DNA of 46,012 bases from a gamma proteobacterium endosymbiont of Lamellibrachia anaximandri. GTDB lineage: Bacteria > Pseudomonadota > Gammaproteobacteria > Chromatiales > Chromatiaceae. Under the pieces are notes generated by a model. That model was not told where the DNA came from and did no database searches. It saw nothing but the letters and a program-made list of their open reading frames with translations. The stretch spans positions 1-46,012 of the forward strand of contig JAESPD010000031.1 of NCBI GenBank assembly GCA_016756855.1, given 5' to 3'. The number at the start of each line of letters is the position of its first letter. Positions within the stretch are counted from its first letter, which is position 1. Positions 40,280 to 46,012 of the stretch are shown here, in pieces. Made by a program: the position numbers and the translations under genes.

Positions 40280-43200
40280 TCAGGCTTCGCTGTTTTTCAA
40301 TAGCTCCTCCGCTTCCTCGACAGTTCCACTGGAATAGAACCGCTCCTTAAATTGCAGCACCAGGCCATAGATCACCGGCAGTACCAGCATGCAGAGCACG
40401 GTGACACTCACCATGCCCCCCACCATCGGGGCGGCGATGCGTTGCATCACCTCGGAACCGGTGCCGGTGCTCCAAAGGATCGGCAACAGACCGGCGATGA
40501 TGGCAGTGGCGGTCATGGCGATAGGGCGCACCCGCTCCGCAGTGCCCTGGAGCACCGCGTCCATCAGTTCGGTTTTGGTCAGACAGCCTGCCTCACCCTG
40601 ACTGGTTCTCTGGTGGCGCGCCTCCGCCACCGCCTGATCGATGAAGGTCAGCACCAGCACACCAATCTCCGCCGCCACCCCGGCCAGGGCGATGAAACCC
40701 ACCACCACAGCCACCGACAGGTTGAAGCCGTACCAATAGACCAGCCAGATGCCGCCGATCAGCCCAAAGGGGATGGAGAGCATCACCACCAGTGGTGAGC
40801 TGAGATTGCCGAAGTTGAAGAAGAGCAGCAGGAAGATGATCAACAGGGTCGCCGGCACCACGATGCGCAGCCGCTCCTCCGCCCGCTCCATGTACTCGAA
40901 CTGCCCTGACCAGACCAGGGCATAACCCGGCGGAATCTTCACCTGCTCACTCACGGTCTTCTTTGCCACAGCCACATATCCGCCAATATCCGAGGTGCTG
41001 ATATCGACATAGATCCAGGCGTTGGGCCGGGCGTCCTCACTCTTGATCACCGGCGGCCCCCGGCGCAGATGGATCTCGGCTACCAGGGCCAGAGGAATGG
41101 ATTCACCGCCGGGCGTGGGGATCAGCACCCGCTTGAGCCGCGCCGGATCATCACGCAGCTCTCTCGGGTAACGCACGTTGATCGGATATCGCTCCAGACC
41201 CTCCACCGTGCGGGAGACATTCATGCCACCGATGGCGGATTGGATCACATCCTGCACATCGCCCACGGTGAGTCCGTAGCGGGCCGCCTCTTTGCGGTCG
41301 ATGTCGAAGTCGAGGTAGTAACCCCCAACCGCCCTGTCACCAAAGGCGGATACCGTATCGGGTACCGTCTTCATGACCCGCTCGATCTCTTTCGACAGGG
41401 CCTCCAGCACCCCGAGATCCGGCCCACTGACCTTGATCCCAATCGGGGTCTTGATGCCGGTGGAAAGCATGTCGATACGAGTCTTGATCGGCATGGTCCA
41501 GCTGTTGGCCAGCCCCGGGAACTTGATCGCCGCATCCATCTCGTTCATCAGCTCCTTGGTGGTCTTGGCGGGATCGGGCCACATCTCTCGCGGCTTCAGC
41601 CGAATCGTGGTCTCCAGCATCGCCAGGGGCGCCGGGTCGGTGGCGGTCTCGGCCCGTCCCACCTTGCCGTAGACCGTCGCCACCTCGGGGAAGGTGGCGA
41701 TGATCTTGTCGGTCTGTTGCAACAGCTCCCTGGCCTTGGTGATGGAGATGCCCGGATAGGTGGTGGGCATGTAGAGGATGTCCCCCTCATCCAGAGGCGG
41801 CATAAACTCACTGCCCAACTGCTGCAACGGCTGCAGAGTGAAGCCCAGCAGCACCACAGCGCCTGCCAGGGTCAGCCATCGCACCCGGATCGCCAGCGAC
41901 AATAGCGGTCGGTGCAGCAGATGGATCAGGCGATTGATGGGATTTTTCGCCTCCGAAATGATTTTTCCACGGATGAAAAAGCCCATCATCACCGGCACCA
42001 GGGTCACCGCCAGGATCGCCGAGGCGGCCATGGCGTAGGTCTTGGTGAAGGCCAGGGGGCTGAACAGCCGCCCCTCCTGGGCCTGCAGGGTAAAGACCGG
42101 CAGGAAGGAGACGGTGATGATCAGCAGCGAGAAGAAGAGCGCCGGCCCCACCTCCCGGGCGGAGTTGCCGATGGCCTGCCAGCGCTCCCGGTCACTCAGT
42201 TTACGACTGAGCCGGTGGGCCATCTGTTCCAGGTGTTTGTGGGCGTTCTCGATCATGACGATGGCACCGTCCACCATCGCACCGATGGCAATGGCAATGC
42301 CGCCGAGAGACATGATATTGGCATTGATGCCCTGGGCCTGCATCACTATGAAGGCCATCAGAATACCCACCGGCAGGGTGAGGATCGCCACCAGCGCGGA
42401 GCGGGCGTGCAGCAGGAAGATAATGCAGACCAGGGAGACCACGATCGACTCCTCCAACAGCTTGTGCTGCAGGTTGTCCACCGCCCGTTGAATCAGGTCT
42501 GAGCGATCATAGACCGGCACGATCTCCACCCCTTGGGGCAGCCCAGCCTTCAAGTCGTCCAGTTTCTCTTTGACCTTCTGAATCGTGGTCAGGGCGTTTT
42601 CACCAAAGCGCATCACCACCACACCACCGACGGTTTCACCCTCACCGTTCAATTCCCCCACACCACGGCGCAGCTCCGGACCCAGCTGTACCTGGGCGAC
42701 ATCTCCCAGGCGCACCGGGGTGCCCCGGCCATCCACCGCCACCGGGATCTCCCGCAGGTCGTCGAGACCCTTGATGTAGCCACGGGCTCGCACCATGTAC
42801 TCGGTCTCGGTCAGCTCCACCAACCGCCCGCCTACATCATTGTTGGGGCGTTTGATGGCGTGTTTCACCTTATTCAGAGTGACGCCGTAGGCGGCCATGG
42901 CGTTAGGGTCCACTTCCACCTGGTACTGCTTGACGAAACCACCGATGCTGGCCACCTCCGCCACCCCTGGCACCGTCTGCAGGGGGTAGCGCAGATACCA
43001 GTCCTGGATCGAGCGCAGCTGGGAGAGGTCCTGTTTGCCGCTGCGGTCCACCAGGGCGTATTCGTAGACCCAGCCGACTCCGGTAGCATCCGGTCCCAGA
43101 GTGGGGTTGATTCCATCAGGCAGCCGGCTGGTGACGTAGTTGAGCTGCTCCAGCACCCGGGAACGAGCCCAGTAGAGGTCAGTCCCATCCTCGAAGATGA

Positions 43201-43483
43201 TGTAGACGAAGGAGAGGCCGAAGAAGGAGTAGCCCCGCACCGTTTTGGCGTAGGGCACAGAGAGCATGGCGCTGGTCAGCGGATAGGTGACCTGCTCCTC
43301 CACCACCTTGGGGGCCTGGCCGGGAAATTCGGTAAAGACGATCACCTGCACGTCGGACAGGTCCGGGATGGCATCCAGCGGGGTCTGTTTCACCGCCCAG
43401 ATGCCAGCCGCCAGCAACAGCAGGCTACAGATGATGATCAGGAAGCGGTTACGCAGGGAACCGTTGATGATCCACTCGATCAT
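40280..43483 (-). CDS. cusA: Heavy-metal efflux RND pump CusA
   Basis: A 1,067-residue inner-membrane pump of the HME-RND class, which expels monovalent copper and silver by proton exchange. The start MIEWIINGSLRNRFLI, DAIPDLSDVQVIVFTEFPGQ, the segment NIMSLGGIAIAIGAMVDGAIVMIENAH (with the charged Asp/Glu of helix 4) and MPTTYPGISI are typical of CusA/SilA. Length matches the family. The start overlaps the cusB stop by 4 bp. Together with CusB and the TolC-type protein it forms a tripartite pump. Confidence 0.95.
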   Translation of the reverse strand: MIEWIINGSLRNRFLIIICSLLLLAAGIWAVKQTPLDAIPDLSDVQVIVFTEFPGQAPKVVEEQVTYPLTSAMLSVPYAKTVRGYSFFGLSFVYIIFEDGTDLYWARSRVLEQLNYVTSRLPDGINPTLGPDATGVGWVYEYALVDRSGKQDLSQLRSIQDWYLRYPLQTVPGVAEVASIGGFVKQYQVEVDPNAMAAYGVTLNKVKHAIKRPNNDVGGRLVELTETEYMVRARGYIKGLDDLREIPVAVDGRGTPVRLGDVAQVQLGPELRRGVGELNGEGETVGGVVVMRFGENALTTIQKVKEKLDDLKAGLPQGVEIVPVYDRSDLIQRAVDNLQHKLLEESIVVSLVCIIFLLHARSALVAILTLPVGILMAFIVMQAQGINANIMSLGGIAIAIGAMVDGAIVMIENAHKHLEQMAHRLSRKLSDRERWQAIGNSAREVGPALFFSLLIITVSFLPVFTLQAQEGRLFSPLAFTKTYAMAASAILAVTLVPVMMGFFIRGKIISEAKNPINRLIHLLHRPLLSLAIRVRWLTLAGAVVLLGFTLQPLQQLGSEFMPPLDEGDILYMPTTYPGISITKARELLQQTDKIIATFPEVATVYGKVGRAETATDPAPLAMLETTIRLKPREMWPDPAKTTKELMNEMDAAIKFPGLANSWTMPIKTRIDMLSTGIKTPIGIKVSGPDLGVLEALSKEIERVMKTVPDTVSAFGDRAVGGYYLDFDIDRKEAARYGLTVGDVQDVIQSAIGGMNVSRTVEGLERYPINVRYPRELRDDPARLKRVLIPTPGGESIPLALVAEIHLRRGPPVIKSEDARPNAWIYVDISTSDIGGYVAVAKKTVSEQVKIPPGYALVWSGQFEYMERAEERLRIVVPATLLIIFLLLFFNFGNLSSPLVVMLSIPFGLIGGIWLVYWYGFNLSVAVVVGFIALAGVAAEIGVLVLTFIDQAVAEARHQRTSQGEAGCLTKTELMDAVLQGTAERVRPIAMTATAIIAGLLPILWSTGTGSEVMQRIAAPMVGGMVSVTVLCMLVLPVIYGLVLQFKERFYSSGTVEEAEELLKNSEA

Positions 43484-44922
43484 GGCCTGCTCCCTTCATC
43501 CAGGGAAAAGCCACCCATATCCATCTCATCGGAAGCGCTGCTATCGAGGCGCATCTCATCCATCGACATATCAGGTGCGTCCATGGACATCCCCTGCATA
43601 TCCATATCCATTGCCGTTTCACCGTCGGAGGCTTCCGCCTTGGCCGCCTCCAGCATCTTGGCGGTGGCCTCACGCAGCTTGGATTCGGAATCGATCAGGA
43701 ACAGAGCGGAGGCCACCACCTCCTCGCCGGCCTTGACCCCGTCGAGCACCTGCACCCAGCCGTCGCTGTTCTGGCCCAGGGTCACCGCTCGCGGCTCGAA
43801 TTTGCCCGGCGCGCGCACCACGAAGATCTGCTCCCGTTCACCGGAGCGTACAATCGCTGAGTCCGGCACCACCACCGCATCCTTCTGCAGGCCGGTATTG
43901 AGAGTCACATCGGCGAACATATCCGGTTTCAGGGCCAATTGCGGGTTATCCAGCTCCAGACGCACCTTAATGGTCCGGGTCTTCGCCTCTGCATAGGGAT
44001 AGATATAGGAGACGGTGCCCTCGAAGGTCCGGCCCGGCATACTCTTCAGGGTCAGCTGCGCCTTATCACCAATACGCACCCAGGGCAGCTCATGTTCATA
44101 GACATCGACCTGCACCCATACCCTGGTGAGGTCGGCAAGACGGTAGAGTTCGCTCTTGGGGGTCACATACTCCCCCTCGCTCACATTCAGCTTCATCACG
44201 ATGCCGTCGAAGGGGGAGTGGACGTGCAGTGCCTTGAACGTCTTACCGCTCTGTTCCAGCTCCCGAATCTGGTGTTCCGGCACATCCAGCAACTGCAACC
44301 GCTCGCGGGAGATCTCCGCCATCTGAAGGGCACCATCGCGGATATCGGGATACTCACTCTCACCCAATGTCTTCAGATTGCGCAGCGCCAGCAGATACTC
44401 ATGCTGACTGCTGACCAGCTTGGGGGAGTAGATGGAGAAGAGGATGTCGTCTTTCCTCACCGGTTCCCCGGTCTTGTTGATGAAGAGTTTCTCGATCCAC
44501 CCCTCGGTCCTGGGGTGGAGACGGGTGATGCGGGTCTCATCGGCGATCACCCTGCCCAGCGCCCGCACCGAGCGCGAAAAGACCTGACGTTTGGCCTTGA
44601 CGGTGCGCACACCGATATTCTGCACCGTCACCGGGTCGATCTTCACCGTGCCGGCCGGTTCATCCGCTGCCCCGCCGTCATCCGCATAAACCGGCAGGTA
44701 GTCCATGCCCATCTCATCCTTGGTGAAGACCGGGGAGGTGATGGCCGGGTTCATCGGGTTGCGCCAGAACAGGGGTTTCTTCCCCGCTTCATTGCCCGCC
44801 GCTACTGCACTCTCCAGCCCTAGAACAATCCAGGGTATCTGCGGCTGGTAACCACTCAGCCAAACTCCAGCACCTATGCCAACCAGCAGCACGGCAGTGA
44901 GACCCATCGGGTATCTATTCAT
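43480..44922 (-). CDS. cusB: Efflux adaptor CusB with Met-rich tail
   Basis: A 480-residue periplasmic adaptor anchored by an N-terminal helix (about 7-25). It carries the metal-binding segment FWRNPMNPAITSP followed by KDEMGMDYLPVY, typical of CusB, then barrel-sandwich and beta-barrel domains (SPFDGIVMKLNVSEGEYV; VWVQVDVYEHELPWVRIGDK). The C-terminal tail (about 440-475) is packed with Met and Asp (MDMDMQGMSMDAPDMSMDEM). I am not aware of such a tail in E. coli CusB; it may bind extra copper or silver. The ATG overlaps the stop of the upstream gene (ATGA). Confidence 0.94.
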   Translation of the reverse strand: MNRYPMGLTAVLLVGIGAGVWLSGYQPQIPWIVLGLESAVAAGNEAGKKPLFWRNPMNPAITSPVFTKDEMGMDYLPVYADDGGAADEPAGTVKIDPVTVQNIGVRTVKAKRQVFSRSVRALGRVIADETRITRLHPRTEGWIEKLFINKTGEPVRKDDILFSIYSPKLVSSQHEYLLALRNLKTLGESEYPDIRDGALQMAEISRERLQLLDVPEHQIRELEQSGKTFKALHVHSPFDGIVMKLNVSEGEYVTPKSELYRLADLTRVWVQVDVYEHELPWVRIGDKAQLTLKSMPGRTFEGTVSYIYPYAEAKTRTIKVRLELDNPQLALKPDMFADVTLNTGLQKDAVVVPDSAIVRSGEREQIFVVRAPGKFEPRAVTLGQNSDGWVQVLDGVKAGEEVVASALFLIDSESKLREATAKMLEAAKAEASDGETAMDMDMQGMSMDAPDMSMDEMRLDSSASDEMDMGGFSLDEGSRP

Positions 44923-46012
44923 GATTTTTTCTCCCCACCGACCGCAGCCAGCAGACGTGCCTCGGCCTGTTTGGCCTGACTCAGGGCCTTCCAGTAGGCG
45001 ATACGAAAGTTGTTCAATTTGATCTGGGTGCGAACCAGGGTGAGGAAATCCACCTTGTCCACCTGATAACCGGCAAGCATGGAGGCCACCGCCTGTTCGG
45101 TCTGGGGGATGATCCCGTTGCGCAGCAGACGGGCCTGCTCCCGGCCCTGTTCATAGTCCGCCAGCGCCCGCTCCACCTGTTCGCGGATCTCATACCGGGC
45201 ATCATCCAGGGCGTAGCGGGCCTCCATCCGTTCACTGTTGCGCTGATCCACCACCCGATCCTGCTTATTGCCCTGATAGATCGGCAGGTTGAGGCTGACA
45301 CCGATGGAGAGAAAATCACTGCGGGATGAGCCGTCCGGATTGTTTCCACCGCGCAGGCCGTAAGCTCCCTTGAGGGTGAAATCGGGATAGCGCCCTTTAC
45401 GCGCCAGCTCCAGTCGCCGATCTGAGGCATCCAGCGAATGCTGTTTCATACTCAGCAGGGGACGCTCAACCAGGGCCTGCTGCAGCCACGTATCAGCACC
45501 CTCCAGATCCGCCAGCTCAGGAGTATCTATTGGCTCCAGCTCCACTGATGAGCCGCCTGGATGGGCCATCAGGGCTTGCAGGCGGGCCGCCTCACTACGG
45601 CGCATGCCCCGCAGGCGTACCGCCCGTTCCAGCTGGCCTGAAAGCTCCACTTGTGCCAGCAGCACATCCTGCTGAAGTCCCTCCCCCACCCGGTATTTGA
45701 CCTGCACCACCTGGACGAAGGAGCGCAACCGCGACTGGTTGTCCTCTACCGTGGTCAGGGCGCGATCCAGATAGAAGAGATTCCACCAGCTGCGCCTCAC
45801 ATCGCGGGCCAGCATCAACCGCGCCTCGCGGGCTTTATCCTGCTTGCCCAAGGCCGCCAAGCGCGCCGCCTCGGCACGCAGCTCAAGCTTGCCGGACCAG
45901 GGCAGTTTCTGGCTGATGCCGACCTGAAATTGGGTCATGGCTTCCTGGGTCAGATCAAAACTGTCCAGGGGAAGATTGGCGGCATTGAGGGACAATACCG
46001 GGTCGGGCAAGG
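44919..46012 (-). CDS. TolC-type outer-membrane efflux protein (CusC role), 5' end outside
   Basis: At least 364 residues are visible; the frame stays open to the window edge, so the start and the signal peptide lie outside. Two outer-membrane-efflux-protein halves with long helices can be seen: the first with SQKLPWSGKLELRAEAARL and VVQVKYRVGEGLQQDVLLAQ, the second with SIGVSLNLPIYQGNKQDRVV and GYQVDKVDFLTLVRTQ. This is the outer-membrane channel of the Cus-type pump. It overlaps cusB by 4 bp, giving the usual CBA order. Confidence 0.9.
   Translation of the reverse strand, partial: LPDPVLSLNAANLPLDSFDLTQEAMTQFQVGISQKLPWSGKLELRAEAARLAALGKQDKAREARLMLARDVRRSWWNLFYLDRALTTVEDNQSRLRSFVQVVQVKYRVGEGLQQDVLLAQVELSGQLERAVRLRGMRRSEAARLQALMAHPGGSSVELEPIDTPELADLEGADTWLQQALVERPLLSMKQHSLDASDRRLELARKGRYPDFTLKGAYGLRGGNNPDGSSRSDFLSIGVSLNLPIYQGNKQDRVVDQRNSERMEARYALDDARYEIREQVERALADYEQGREQARLLRNGIIPQTEQAVASMLAGYQVDKVDFLTLVRTQIKLNNFRIAYWKALSQAKQAEARLLAAVGGEKKS

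Noticed and set aside
42533-43996. A long open frame (487 codons) on the plus strand opposite cusA/cusB, and similar ones at 41069-41905 and 43939-44823
   Set aside because: They lie antisense to well-recognised cusA and cusB, their translations are low-complexity His/Gly/Arg/Asp-rich, and they have no family. They are by-products of the high-GC codon pattern.

Overview
The window looks like a chromosomal segment of a free-living or symbiotic gammaproteobacterium, probably a sulfur-oxidising or sulfur-handling lineage. Pointers are a TamA/TamB pair, PpsR and a DeaD-type helicase with gammaproteobacterial architecture, a DsrE-fold protein, two rhodanese fusions, many c-type cytochromes, and several families of short palindromic (REP-like) repeats. 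The species cannot be fixed from the sequence alone.

Layout. 1-830: 5' part of an IS4-type transposase (leaving the window on the left) and a stretch without recognisable genes. 830-6543: a membrane PAS-GGDEF-EAL protein facing an OmpA-family protein with an unusual Trp-rich repeat, a secreted protein of unknown function, and a HIT protein whose 3' end lies in a palindromic repeat. 6639-9326: ppsR convergent with a DEAD-box helicase. 9609-12319: a HAMP adenylate cyclase translationally coupled to a TPR lipoprotein, then a decayed 3' fragment of a pyruvate:ferredoxin oxidoreductase gene. 12381-18994: a DUF3943 protein and tamA-tamB. 19014-26583: an ArsR-rhodanese repressor divergent from a run of genes (sterol-desaturase-like hydroxylase, TVP38-rhodanese, DsrE-like protein, small unknown, adenylate cyclase, RND exporter fused to a cyclic-nucleotide-binding domain). 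26584-33007: a relic of a second ArsR-rhodanese gene with a near-identical operator, followed by a NapH-like polyferredoxin/GltD fusion, a monoheme cytochrome, an octaheme HAO-like cytochrome, a pentaheme cytochrome and small secreted or unknown proteins. 33008-37264 (minus strand): an arsenic operon (arsR, thioredoxin-like, GAPDH, DUF2703, arsJ, ArsP-like permease). 37525-46012 (minus strand): metal genes (a TolC-type outer membrane protein, CusB and CusA, a small Met/His-rich protein, a cytochrome c'-like protein, MerT- and MerP-like proteins and an outer-membrane barrel).

Three modules deserve attention. (1) An adenylate cyclase whose 3' end overlaps the start of an RND exporter that carries its own cNMP-binding domain, which suggests a cAMP-gated lipid or small-molecule exporter. 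(2) A 34-bp palindromic operator that occurs twice with two mismatches, each time 18 bp upstream of an ArsR-rhodanese start codon. One copy serves an intact gene, the other a dead fragment in front of the cytochrome operon. This predicts that one sulfane-sulfur-type repressor controls both loci. (3) The cytochrome operon, which would link a cytoplasmic NAD(P)H/FAD/Fe-S unit through a membrane ferredoxin to periplasmic HAO-family multiheme proteins. Two genes of this operon have absorbed different palindromic repeats in frame.
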